NCBI GenBank assembly: GCA_937967795.1
Contig: CALBSK010000010.1
Coordinates: 113,350 to 177,349, forward strand
Source of the DNA: an uncultured Alphaproteobacteria bacterium
Lineage (GTDB): Bacteria; Pseudomonadota; Alphaproteobacteria; UBA9655
Direction: 5' to 3'
DNA length: 64,000 nt
Shown: positions 56,706 to 64,000 of the stretch, piece after piece
How positions within the stretch are numbered: position 1 is the first letter of the stretch
Layout: every line of letters begins with the position of its first letter
Position numbers and translations under genes: made by a program
Notes under the pieces: model-generated
Told to the model about the DNA's origin: nothing
What the model saw: the letters and a program-made list of their open reading frames with translations, nothing else
The model's database searches: none

Positions 56706-56970
56706 GGATGAGTTTGACGTGAGAGGAACTGTTTCAATGATAGCCTTCCAGGTCTCTAATTGATCATTTCGTGAGAATCTGGGTGGCAAATATTCTTACC
56801 CTCGACCCCAAAAACCTGCTGGAAATTATCCCTCTTTCTTTTAAAGACCACGCAAGGGATCCCGGGATCTTCTTAATAATGTAACTTCAGACAAGAAAAT
56901 GAAAGAAATATAAAAAAACAGGGCAAAAAATAAACTTTATGCTTATGTCCGGTATGGACATTGTGATCCC
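56706..56970. other. Gap before the attachment site, no gene seen
   Basis: I find no coding frame. The only structure is a perfect 12-base palindrome GATCCCGGGATC at 56858-56869. Confidence 0.35.
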
Positions 56971-57021
56971 TGGTGGGCGATGAGGGATTTGAACCCCCGA
57001 CCCTCTCGGTGTAAACGAGAG
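56971..57021 (-). repeat. 3' fragment of tRNA-Val(TAC): integration (att) site of the element to the right
   Basis: On the reverse strand the sequence gives a complete anticodon arm (TCTCG/CGAGA, loop TTTACAC, anticodon TAC), variable loop, T-arm with GGTTCAAATCC and the 3' end CGCCCACCA. Upstream there is no D-arm and no 5' acceptor strand, only AT-rich DNA. This is the classic remnant left when an integrase recombines within the anticodon region of a tRNA gene. The truncated side faces the integrase gene at 57197, so the element extends rightwards and the intact tRNA-Val is expected at its other end, beyond the window. Confidence 0.8.
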
Positions 57022-57135
57022 AGTTCAAGTTTTATCTTACTATCTCAAATTAAAAGAATCTTTACAAAAGCTAGAAAAATGGATATCTTCATTTCTATAA
57101 AATTTTACCAAATTATGTCAAAATAGCTCTCTAAA

Positions 57136-57156
57136 GTATACCCGGAGTATACCCGG
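57136..57156 (+). repeat. Tandem GTATACCCGG repeat in front of the integrase gene
   Basis: GTATACCCGG occurs at 57136-57145 and 57147-57156, one base apart, about 40 bases before the int start. Such short direct repeats between att and int are candidate arm-type or Xis binding sites; this is inference from position. Confidence 0.4.
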
Positions 57157-57196
57157 GGATACGAGAACGAGGACAATAGAACTGAAGGAAATCACC

Positions 57197-58390
57197 ATGA
57201 AGCAGCAGGATAAAAACTTTAACTTCACGAAGAAAAGCTTAGATGCTCTTCCCTCTTCTGAGTCTGGGAAACGTCTTTATGTTTATGATACCAAGGTGAG
57301 AGGTCTTGAACTCATGGTAACGGACCAAGGAACCAAATCCTTTAAAGTATACCGAAAATTTAATGATAAACCTATTCGCGTAACTTTGGGTAAATACCCT
57401 GAAATGTCTGTCGAACAAGCTCGACTTGCGGCTCAAAAGGTCATTACAGAAATGCTCAAAGGCAAAAATCCCAATGAAGAAAAAAAGAAACTTCGCGCAG
57501 AAACTACCCTTGGGGAAATATTTTCCTTGTATATGAATCGCCACAGTAAAAACAATAATAAAACATGGAAATCTGACGAACGTGATGTGCCTCGATTTTT
57601 AGGTCATTTATTTCAAAGAAAACTCTCAGCTATTCCCAAACATGAAATCCAAGTTCTTCATGGAAAAATTGGCGAAGAAAACGGACATTATCAAGCTAAT
57701 CGTCTTCTCGATAGAATTAAAGCTATCTATAACAAAGCTATCGAATGGGGCTGGGAGGGGGTGAATCCAACCAAGGGGATTAAAAAATTTAAAGAGAAAT
57801 CGCGCGATCGGTTTCTCCACCCCGATGAACTACCTCGGTTCTTTGAAAGCTTGGATAAAGAACAAAACGATACGATTCGGGATTATATTTATGTCTCCCT
57901 TTTCACAGGAGTCAGAAAATCAAATGTTCTTGCCATGCGGTGGGAGGAGATTCACTTTGAACGGCGGGAGTGGCTTGTGCCAGAAACCAAGAATGGAGAA
58001 CATTTACGAGTTCATCTCGTGGAAACAGTGCTTGAGGTTTTAAAGGATCGTTTGGAAAAGTACGGAAGGTGTGAATGGGTTTTTGAAGGGCCAGGAAGAA
58101 CCGGCCATTTGATGGAGCCCAAAATGGGATGGAAAAGGATATTGGAAAGAGCCGGTATCAAAGATTTAAGACTTCATGACTTAAGACGAACATTGGGAAG
58201 TTGGCAAGCGGCGACGGGAGCTAATAGCTTTATGATTGGCCATAGCTTAGGCCATAAAAGCTCTCAATCTACAGCTGTCTATGCACGGCTTAATCTTGAT
58301 CCTGTAAGAGATTCGGTTGAGAAGGCCACGCAGGCTATGCTACAAACAATAAAAAGAGGTGACGCTCATGATGATATGGAAGCCGCATAA
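57197..58390 (+). CDS. int: P4-type tyrosine integrase
   Basis: The product has 397 residues. An N-terminal DUF4102 domain (about 10-95; YVYDTKVRGLELMVTDQGTK, VTLGKYPEMSVEQARLAAQK) and a SAM-like core-binding domain (about 100-190) come first. The catalytic domain follows, with the first Arg in LFTGVRKSNVLAMRW, LHDLRRTLGSWQ (His-x-x-Arg), GHSLGHKSSQS and the nucleophile Tyr in STAVYARLNLD. GAAGGAAATC precedes the ATG. It would integrate the element at the adjacent tRNA-Val. The 3' end overlaps the next gene by 23 bases. Confidence 0.96.
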   Translation: MKQQDKNFNFTKKSLDALPSSESGKRLYVYDTKVRGLELMVTDQGTKSFKVYRKFNDKPIRVTLGKYPEMSVEQARLAAQKVITEMLKGKNPNEEKKKLRAETTLGEIFSLYMNRHSKNNNKTWKSDERDVPRFLGHLFQRKLSAIPKHEIQVLHGKIGEENGHYQANRLLDRIKAIYNKAIEWGWEGVNPTKGIKKFKEKSRDRFLHPDELPRFFESLDKEQNDTIRDYIYVSLFTGVRKSNVLAMRWEEIHFERREWLVPETKNGEHLRVHLVETVLEVLKDRLEKYGRCEWVFEGPGRTGHLMEPKMGWKRILERAGIKDLRLHDLRRTLGSWQAATGANSFMIGHSLGHKSSQSTAVYARLNLDPVRDSVEKATQAMLQTIKRGDAHDDMEAA

Positions 58391-59261
58391 AGGTTGCTCC
58401 TCAGAGTTTCTAACCGAACATCACGATCTTATTCTTTATGGTGTGTTTCATCATATCAAAGCATTCCTGCTCTTTCCTCCGAACTGTTCTTGCGACGATT
58501 CCTGCCAATGCTCTGAATGGAGGAAGAAGGCCATCCTGGCGTTAAATACACATTTTTATAACAGGGCGCGCAGAACGGCTGAGAAACCTAACCGTTTACG
58601 TGCGATGAAAACTCTTTGGCATATTCCGGAAGATCATTTTTTTAGAAACCTATATCCGGAAGCTTATCCTATATGGGTTATTGAGAAAGAATTGAAAGAT
58701 CGAGAAGAGAACGATCATTTTAAGATTATTACTCAACTGGTATGGACATTTTTGCGTTTAGGCCAGACCTATAAACATTGTTATGGTGCGCTAGAAGCCA
58801 GTATGAACGAAGCCTTGAAAATGATTTTAGAAGAAATTCCTTTAAATAGCAAAGTGGTTAAACTTAAAAAGGAGGAACGTCTGAAGGGAGAGAAGCAGTA
58901 TGAAAGGCTCTTTAAATCCTATACATCCGTTTGTCATTTCATAGCGGCTCTTGATACCTGGAAAAAAGAAATACACTGGGAAAGGGTCATGGGATGCTTA
59001 TATCCCGCGGTTGAAGAAATCGAGAGATTTTTAAGCATTGCCCATTGGTTCAGAAAAAATCTTCTCATACTTGAAAGACGTAACGTAAAAGATAGAGTTT
59101 TTCTTTTAGAAAAAGACCTTTGCCCCCTTCCACCTTGGGTTCAAAGTGAAAATATCACCTTTCCTATCGAGCCCTTTGAGGAGAAAGTTCAAGAAATATG
59201 GGCAAATGCTAAACTTATTGACCCAAAAACTAAAATAGCAACACCCATCTCTATCGATTGA
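58368..59261 (+). CDS. Element-borne protein of unknown function with N-terminal Cys cluster
   Basis: The product has 297 residues from the ATG at 58368, spaced about seven bases from AGAGG; 58359 (GTG) is an alternative. It overlaps the int end. Near residue 45 lies a cysteine cluster CSCDDSCQCSEW that could bind zinc; the rest is helical and charged (EKELKDREENDHFKIITQLV, ERRNVKDRVFLLEKDL). I recognise no family. Its position directly behind int suggests an accessory function of the element. A perfect 10-bp hairpin follows the stop. Confidence 0.75.
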   Translation: MMIWKPHKGCSSEFLTEHHDLILYGVFHHIKAFLLFPPNCSCDDSCQCSEWRKKAILALNTHFYNRARRTAEKPNRLRAMKTLWHIPEDHFFRNLYPEAYPIWVIEKELKDREENDHFKIITQLVWTFLRLGQTYKHCYGALEASMNEALKMILEEIPLNSKVVKLKKEERLKGEKQYERLFKSYTSVCHFIAALDTWKKEIHWERVMGCLYPAVEEIERFLSIAHWFRKNLLILERRNVKDRVFLLEKDLCPLPPWVQSENITFPIEPFEEKVQEIWANAKLIDPKTKIATPISID

Positions 59262-59286
59262 ACCTCCGCAAAAGAATTGCGGAGGT
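59262..59286 (+). terminator. Perfect 10-bp hairpin directly after the stop codon
   Basis: ACCTCCGCAA (59262-59271) pairs with TTGCGGAGGT (59277-59286) around AAGAA, beginning one base after the stop. No T-tract follows, so it may stabilise the 3' end of the mRNA rather than terminate. Confidence 0.5.
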
Positions 59287-59504
59287 GAAGTATATCTAAG
59301 TTGATTTAAGTAGTTTTGAGCACCAATATACACCTCCATAGACGTTACCTTAGAAAGTTAAATGCGGAACTTTTATTTCATTTTTTCTTATCTATAATTT
59401 TCCTCATGATGACGATTTTTCTTCTGTTTACTTGAATACATTTTGAGTTTTCAGGGTGTTTCTTGGAAGAGAAATCGCATTCCATAAAAAGAAAGGAAAA
59501 AATT

Positions 59505-59732
59505 ATGGAAGAGCCAAACAAAAACCATCTTTTAACACGGGAAGAAGCTGCGGACTTCTTAGGCGTGAGCCCCATCACCCTTGCCCTTTGGAAGTCAACG
59601 AAACGCTATAATCTGCCCGTTGTGAAAGTGGGGAGACTTGCCAAATACCGTTACGGGGACCTTTTAGAGTTTGTTGAGCGACAGACGGTGAATAAGCCAG
59701 ATGTTGCTAACGATAATTCGAGAAGAGTTTGA
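59505..59732 (+). CDS. AlpA/Xis-like helix-turn-helix protein
   Basis: The product has 75 residues from the ATG at 59505 (AAAGGA upstream; the frame is open further but without a ribosome site). The MerR-like excisionase HTH is clear: LLTREEAADFLGVSPITLAL and a wing VVKVGRLAKYRYGDLLEFVE. Such proteins act as excisionase or as activators of int in P4-like elements. It ends 15 bases before the replication gene and is probably co-transcribed with it. Confidence 0.88.
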   Translation: MEEPNKNHLLTREEAADFLGVSPITLALWKSTKRYNLPVVKVGRLAKYRYGDLLEFVERQTVNKPDVANDNSRRV

Positions 59733-59747
59733 GAGGGGAGTTGGTCC

Positions 59748-61610
59748 ATGAATCAAACTTTCCATCAAGAACAGAGTGGGCTTCCTGGGCTCTCTTTCAA
59801 TTCCTTCCTGCCCGGAAACTACGCCCAAGACTTCATGCAAGCCATGCGGTGCGCAGGCTTGAGTTTTAAAGAAGATATCATAGGAGATGGTGCTATTCAC
59901 CGCTTTGCTACAGGCAAAAAAGGTCATAAGGACGGATGGTATGTTTTTTATGGATTAGCTGGAGCTTTTGGCGATTGGAGCCAAGATATTCATGAAAAGT
60001 GGAGTTCAATAGGAGAAGGGTTATCCCTTGCTAATGAAGAAATTCTCCGCCAACAAATTGAAAAATCTCAAAAAATAGCTGAGGAAGAAAGGTGCCAAAA
60101 GCAGGAGGAAGCAGCCTTAACAGCCTTAGAGAAATGGAATTCTTTTTCGAACACTGGCACCTCTCCCTATTTAATACATAAGAAAGTTCAAGCGTTTAGC
60201 GTTCGTTTCAGCAACGACTTCCTCATCGTTCCCCTGAGGGATACCTCAGGAAAACTATGGAGCCTGCAATGGATAGCTCCTGATGGGACGAAGCGATTCC
60301 TAACCGGTGGTCGTAAAAAGGGCTGTTTTCATACAATCGGTACCCTTGAAAAAGGAAAACCGATTATTGTTGTGGAAGGCTATGCCACAGGCGCCAGTGT
60401 TTATATAGCAACTCAACAAACCACTGCCATTGCTTTTGACGCAGGCAACCTTGAACCTGTTATAGAAGAATTAAAAAGAGCCTATCCGAAAAGCTCTCTT
60501 CTCATTGCAGGCGATGACGATAAATGGAAAGATCAAAACATAGGGCGAGAAAAAGCTGAAGAAGCGGCTCGAAAATATGGTTGCCATACGATCTTTCCAA
60601 AATTTAAAGACGTCAATACTCATCCTACAGATTTCAACGATTTAATGCGTCTAGAAGGAAAGGATGAAGTCAATCGTCAACTCAGTGCAACTCTTGGCCA
60701 TAAGACACTGAAGGCCTTGAATATAAGGGGTCTTTTATCACTAGAGATTCAACCACGAGAAATGCTTCTAAGTCCCATTATTCCAGAGCAAGGGCTTGTC
60801 ATGATGCATGCCCCTCGAGGGATTGGAAAAACTCATATTTCATTGATGGTTGCCTATACGGTTGCAATGGGAGGGCAGATGTTTGATCAAAAGTGGACCT
60901 GTGACAATTCGAATAAGGTATTATTCGTCGATGGAGAAATGCCACTGGTTGTCATTCAAGAGCGGCTCGCTAAAATAGTGAACAGCGCTAATTCTGAAAT
61001 GACGGGTGATGATAACTTACTCATCATTACGCCAGATCTTCAAAATCGAGGCATCTCTGATCTTTCTACTCCTCAAGGGCAACAGACGATCGAAGAACAT
61101 TTAGAGGGGGTAAAGCTCCTCATTTTAGATAATTATTCATCCCTTTGCCGGAGTGGCAGAGAAAATGAGGGCGAAAGCTGGATTCCATTGCAAGAATGGT
61201 TTCTTACCTTACGGAGAAGAGGGCTTTCTGTGCTTCTTGTTCATCACTCGAATAAAACTGGGAGCCAACGAGGCACATCAAGAAAAGAAGATCTGCTTGA
61301 TACCATTATTACTCTTCGCAAACCAGAAACCTATGACCCTAGAGAAGGCGCCAGATTTGAAGTCCATTATGAGAAAGCTCGAGGATTTTATGGCGAAGAA
61401 GCCTCTCCTTTCGAAGCCCATTTAAAAGAAGAAGAAGGAAAATTCTCTTGGCATATTCGCGCCATTGAGGATTGCCAAATGGATAGAGTCCTTGAATTAA
61501 AGAAGGAAGGCCTTACTCAAAGAGATATTGCTCAAGAAACGGGACTCAGCCCCGCAACCATCAATCGGAGGCTTAAAGAAGCCCAGGGGAAGGGGTTAAT
61601 TCATGAATAA
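59748..61610 (+). CDS. Toprim / RepA-like ATPase replication protein
   Basis: The product has 620 residues; GAGGGGAG precedes the ATG. The N-terminal region resembles phage/plasmid primases. A Toprim domain (about 200-300) is seen in GKPIIVVEGYATGASVYIAT with DAGNLEPVIEELKRAYPKSS and IAGDDDKWKDQN. A RecA-fold ATPase of the RepA/AAA_25 type follows, with P-loop MHAPRGIGKTH (about 358), VDGEM and LLILDNYSSL (Walker B). The C-terminus is an HTH (GLTQRDIAQETGLSPATINR). It likely primes and unwinds the element's DNA, so the element can probably replicate autonomously when excised. Confidence 0.88.
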   Translation: MNQTFHQEQSGLPGLSFNSFLPGNYAQDFMQAMRCAGLSFKEDIIGDGAIHRFATGKKGHKDGWYVFYGLAGAFGDWSQDIHEKWSSIGEGLSLANEEILRQQIEKSQKIAEEERCQKQEEAALTALEKWNSFSNTGTSPYLIHKKVQAFSVRFSNDFLIVPLRDTSGKLWSLQWIAPDGTKRFLTGGRKKGCFHTIGTLEKGKPIIVVEGYATGASVYIATQQTTAIAFDAGNLEPVIEELKRAYPKSSLLIAGDDDKWKDQNIGREKAEEAARKYGCHTIFPKFKDVNTHPTDFNDLMRLEGKDEVNRQLSATLGHKTLKALNIRGLLSLEIQPREMLLSPIIPEQGLVMMHAPRGIGKTHISLMVAYTVAMGGQMFDQKWTCDNSNKVLFVDGEMPLVVIQERLAKIVNSANSEMTGDDNLLIITPDLQNRGISDLSTPQGQQTIEEHLEGVKLLILDNYSSLCRSGRENEGESWIPLQEWFLTLRRRGLSVLLVHHSNKTGSQRGTSRKEDLLDTIITLRKPETYDPREGARFEVHYEKARGFYGEEASPFEAHLKEEEGKFSWHIRAIEDCQMDRVLELKKEGLTQRDIAQETGLSPATINRRLKEAQGKGLIHE

Positions 61611-61628
61611 AACACAGACTCTTTTTTT

Positions 61629-61708
61629 GTTTCATGTTTCACGTCCTAGGGAATGAAACATGAAACAAGCCCACACTTTTGAAACAAAGGATGAAACATG
61701 CGTGAAAC
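61629..61708 (+). repeat. Palindrome plus TGAAAC repeats, possible origin or operator (copy 1)
   Basis: GTTTCATGTTTCA (61629-61641) and TGAAACATGAAAC (61654-61666) are exact complements around a 12-base spacer with CCTAGG. Further TGAAAC units stand at 61680, 61692 and 61703, then in the following gene at 61778 and 61820. Position directly after the replication gene suggests iteron-like binding sites or an autoregulatory operator. Confidence 0.6.
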
Positions 61709-62078
61709 AACATCATTAAAAACATTAGCTTTCAAAGCCTTAGAGAGATTAGAAAGAAACAAGGGCCGAAACAAACGTGAAACAAGAGACTCTCACGCTG
61801 TTTCACACCCTATTCTCTGTGAAACAAAAAATAATCATCTAACAAATCCATTTTTTCACCCGTCATCTCTTTCAGATGGCTACGAAGAACGCCTTGCCAT
61901 TGCTGAATATGAAGGTCATCAAACTCCCGCTCAGGCTCAGCGTATTGCTTATGTTGATGCGTTTATTGCTGTTTTAGTGACTCTCCCCTTTGGGGATTCT
62001 AAAGAAGACTGGTTAGAGCAAAAAATCAAGGCAGCAAAAGAGTGGCTTGTAAGTCAGGGGATGGAGCAGCCGGAATAA
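61698..62078 (+). CDS. Element protein of unknown function whose 5' end carries the TGAAAC repeats
   Basis: The product has 126 residues. The first 50 are basic and low in structure (ETR, NKR and similar, produced partly by the TGAAAC repeats), followed by a helical part (GYEERLAIAEYEGHQTPAQA, EQKIKAAKEWLVSQGM). I recognise no family. The repeats running into the coding sequence suggest that either the ORF has grown over a regulatory array or the protein binds its own array. Diverged pieces of its start and perhaps its end recur at 63220-63330 and 62980-63045. Confidence 0.6.
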   Translation: MRETTSLKTLAFKALERLERNKGRNKRETRDSHAVSHPILCETKNNHLTNPFFHPSSLSDGYEERLAIAEYEGHQTPAQAQRIAYVDAFIAVLVTLPFGDSKEDWLEQKIKAAKEWLVSQGMEQPE

Positions 62079-62170
62079 AAAATGTGTATTTTCATTGGAT
62101 TGAGTCAAAGATTCTGTTTATGATGCGTTTACAGTACCTTCACAAGGCCACCACATTAAAGGAGCCCATT

Positions 62171-62914
62171 TTGAGAATACCTATAATAAAATTTTTTAAA
62201 GAGAGTTATGTGAATGTTTTATCAAACAAATTAACTTGGTTTAAAGTAGGATTTGCGCCTATGATTCTTTTGCTTTTTGTAAACTTCAGTAATATTCTTA
62301 AATTAATAAATATAGAACAAATAAAAACTCTTGTTGCTTTTCTTTTACTCATTCTCTATGGAATTGGGCAATTTAGTCTTTGGATTAACGGCTATCGATA
62401 TGGAATACTTAATGAAGGCGGGAGAAAATGGTGGAACATGCCTAATATAAACCAGTTTTCCTTGATGCTCGTCTATACTATCTTAGTTGGGCTTTTAATA
62501 TTTTCTTTTGGATACATGGAAATTTTTCTATTTGATAAGGTTACATCAATATTAGGTTTGTTTTGTTTCCTAGTGGTAACAATTTTTGGATTATACTCAT
62601 GGTTTCGACTTTCTCTAGTATCGCCTCTAATTTCTATAGGTATTGATATGCCAATAAGGGAAAGCTGGCGATTAATGAAAGGAAATGTGTTAAGAATGTG
62701 GGGTCTAACCATATTAATCTTATTACCTGTCTTGGTAATTTGCGCAATTGTCATGGCTTCTGGTTTGTATACCTACTTTCTCTCTGACATCACATTTGCT
62801 ATAGAAATGATTATTCTGTTGCCAATTATGATCATCTTTTCCATTCTTTACTGGGCTATTTTTGCAAAAGCAACCTCGCTGGTGTATCTTTTTCTTTCTC
62901 AACAGCAGACTTAG
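62171..62914 (+). CDS. Polytopic membrane protein of the DUF975/YciC-like type, function unknown
   Basis: I choose TTG at 62171, six bases after AAAGGAG (247 residues, opening MRIPIIKFFKESYVNVLSNK). An in-frame ATG at 62120 has no ribosome site and the frame before it overlaps the previous gene. About six transmembrane helices are present (LLLFVNFSNILKLI, MLVYTILVGLLIFSFGYM, TILILLPVLVICAIVMASG). The segment RLSLVSPLISIGIDMPIRES with WRLMKGNVLRMWGL is characteristic of the glycerophosphodiesterase-membrane-domain/DUF975-like families. Base composition is even more AT-rich than in its neighbours. Cargo role on the element is unknown. Confidence 0.7.
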   Translation: MRIPIIKFFKESYVNVLSNKLTWFKVGFAPMILLLFVNFSNILKLINIEQIKTLVAFLLLILYGIGQFSLWINGYRYGILNEGGRKWWNMPNINQFSLMLVYTILVGLLIFSFGYMEIFLFDKVTSILGLFCFLVVTIFGLYSWFRLSLVSPLISIGIDMPIRESWRLMKGNVLRMWGLTILILLPVLVICAIVMASGLYTYFLSDITFAIEMIILLPIMIIFSILYWAIFAKATSLVYLFLSQQQT

Positions 62915-63144
62915 GAATGCCCTTTAGAGAAAGTAAGCCTTATGAAGAGAACCACGGAAAAGACTGATTTGAGAAGAGAGTAAGGGATGCCCAAGATTGG
63001 CTTATAGGCGGGGGGGTTACAACGACCGGAATAAAGCGAGCCAATTGTAGGTTTATTACCCTGCCGCATAGCACCAGGAACGTTGAACAGTATTTTATCG
63101 ATCTTACAGAAAATTTTTTATTAACATTCCCCCGTCAATGTCTT
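62915..63144. other. Gap with a possible decayed C-terminus
   Basis: No intact gene. A forward frame around 62980-63045 reads RDAQDWLIGGGV and reaches a CGACCGGAATAAA string similar to the end of the 61698 gene (AAKEWLVSQGM, then CAGCCGGAATAAA). I take it as a decayed relative, with low certainty. Confidence 0.3.
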
Positions 63145-63182
63145 GTTTCATGTTTCATTCCCTAGGGCGTGAAACATGAAAT
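63145..63182 (+). repeat. Palindrome copy 2 (same arms, inverted spacer)
   Basis: GTTTCATGTTTCA (63145-63157) and TGAAACATGAAAT (63170-63182) repeat the arms of copy 1 with one mismatch at the last base. The spacer TTCCCTAGGGCG is the reverse complement of copy 1's spacer except at one base. More TGAAAC units follow (63196 to 63229). Confidence 0.65.
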
Positions 63183-63219
63183 AAATTCTCCTTTGTGAAA
63201 CACAAAGTGAAACAAGCAT

Positions 63220-63432
63220 GAAACATCCTCGTTGAAAGCCTTAGTTTACAAAGCCTTCTTTAAAACAAAAAGTGAAATAAAAATGAAACAAGAGACTCGA
63301 AACGTGTTTCATCGCCCAACTTCTATGAAACAAATGCTAGGTGTAAATTTGCAACATTCGGCAGGAAAATTTTTTCTTGCAGGACAGAAAAGAAAGCATT
63401 ACCCTGAAATTAGCTATTTCATTCCGAAATAG
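63220..63432 (+). pseudogene. Decayed duplicate of the 61698 gene's 5' end
   Basis: The stretch beginning ATGAAACATCCTCGTTGAAA corresponds to the start of the 61698 gene (ATGCGTGAAACAACATCATT). A downstream AAACATTAGCTTTCAAAGCC in copy 1 matches AAAGCCTTAGTTTACAAAGCC-like sequence here, and AACAAGAGACTC is shared. The frame is broken by a stop after four codons; a residual 66-codon frame from 63232 contains LVYKAFFKTKSE and no similarity at its end. Confidence 0.5.
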
Positions 63433-63588
63433 CGCGACGAGCGGATGATTCGAAGCATCCCCCCGCCGCTAACCATCAAAGATATGGAGATATCTATAAT
63501 GGCTAAACTGACAATAGCTCCATGGCAAACGCACTGAAAGGTGAGGAGAAATAAGCTTTAGCCGATTGGTTAAGGGCCTAAATTAAGC

Positions 63589-63629
63589 TATACCTAACAA
63601 TTAGAAAAAAATAATAATTGGGAGGTATA
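63589..63629 (+). promoter_or_regulatory. Hairpin covering the transposase ribosome site
   Basis: TATACCT (63589-63595) pairs with AGGTATA (63623-63629), and CAATTA with TAATTG inside it. The right arm contains the ribosome site (GGGAGGT) of the ISAs1 transposase. As for the remnant at 8438-8488, the structure would block translation of read-through mRNA. Confidence 0.5.
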
Positions 63630-63633
63630 ACTG

Positions 63634-64000
63634 ATGAACTTATCCCACACCTTTCTTAAGCATTTTGAAGAATTAGAAGACCCTCGATTAAACAATCACA
63701 ATTTTCGACATAACCTCCCAGACATTCTGGTCATTACAATTTTAGCAACTATATGTGGTGCTGATGGGTGGACCGAAATTAATGAGTTTGCTGTTGCAAA
63801 AGAAGAATGGCTGAAAACGTTTTTGTCTTTGCCTCATGGAATTCCTTCCCATGATACCTTCGGACGGGTTTTTGCTCTTATTGATCCCAGCAAGTTTGAG
63901 TCCTGTTTCTGTGCATGGATTGAATCGTTAGAGATTAATACAGACCAAGAAATTATAGCCATTGATGGAAAAACCCTTCGAGGATCAGGAAATAGAAGAA
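63634..64000 (+). CDS. ISAs1-family transposase, N-terminal part (cut by window end)
   Basis: The ATG at 63634 follows GGGAGGT by seven bases, and 122 codons are visible. The DDE_Tnp_1-associated N-terminus (FLKHFEELEDPRLNNHNFRH) and the conserved LVITILATICGADGWTEINE are unmistakable. IPSHDTFGRVFALIDPSKFE and AIDGKTLRGSGNRR (containing the first catalytic Asp) follow. No frameshift is seen, so this copy may be intact. The IS left end lies upstream, but I cannot delimit the terminal repeat without the right end. Confidence 0.92.
   Translation, partial: MNLSHTFLKHFEELEDPRLNNHNFRHNLPDILVITILATICGADGWTEINEFAVAKEEWLKTFLSLPHGIPSHDTFGRVFALIDPSKFESCFCAWIESLEINTDQEIIAIDGKTLRGSGNRR

Noticed and set aside
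56971..57021. Complete functional tRNA-Val
   Set aside because: The D-arm and 5' acceptor strand are absent; only the anticodon arm through the CCA is present.
1..64000. CRISPR arrays and cas genes
   Set aside because: No regularly spaced repeats of suitable length were seen and no Cas protein motifs occur; the TGAAAC repeats are too short and irregular.

Overview
This window is AT-rich alphaproteobacterial chromosome. The organism is most likely a host-associated member of the Holosporales (Caedibacter/Odyssella-like). That placement is an inference from gene content and style (tatC-serS, SecDF-YajC, MaeB with a phosphotransacetylase tail, AmpG-like permease, lineage-specific secreted proteins, many transposase remnants); no rRNA or marker tree is available here.

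Region 1 (1-7.2 kb): the 5' end of a sugar-nucleotide epimerase, tRNA-Gln, a PEBP protein and a tight reverse-strand block pheS-pheT-lepA, followed by a DUF924 gene. Region 2 (7.2-9.4 kb): a graveyard of small ORFs and two broken transposases. Region 3 (9.4-22 kb): tRNA-Thr, tRNA-CAT, ettA, secA, then tatC-serS-nlpD-like-yajC-secD-secF, which is a protein-export block. Region 4 (22-29.6 kb): PAPS-forming Sat-CysC with DUF2061, tRNA-Arg, a DMT permease, a DUF333 lipoprotein, an EEP-family hydrolase, a cold-shock protein and an AmpG-like permease. Region 5 (29.6-48.7 kb): mgtE, maeB, tRNA-Leu, lipB, sppA, fabI, trkH, recJ, a periplasmic carbonic anhydrase, an ALDH7/glutaryl-CoA dehydrogenase pair beside a LysE exporter, and a HAD phosphatase. 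Three secreted paralogues of unknown function are scattered through regions 3-5.

Region 6 (48.8-56.9 kb) is accessory: a 759-residue signal-peptide-bearing polytopic protein, small secreted proteins, a LysR regulator divergent from an orphan gene, a DMT exporter, and a two-gene unit made of a 34-residue peptide whose stop overlaps the TTG start of an HExxH protein. That protein has the layout of aKG-HExxH peptide beta-hydroxylases. I regard this as the best candidate for an undescribed system, a minimal RiPP-like locus. Region 7 (56.97 kb to the end) is an integrated element: a 3' fragment of tRNA-Val as attachment site, a P4-type integrase, an AlpA/Xis-like HTH protein, a Toprim-ATPase replication protein, palindromes with TGAAAC repeats present in two diverged copies, a membrane protein, and an ISAs1-type transposase cut by the window end.

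Most genes are ordinary housekeeping. The accessory interest lies in regions 2, 6 and 7 and in the paralogous secreted proteins.
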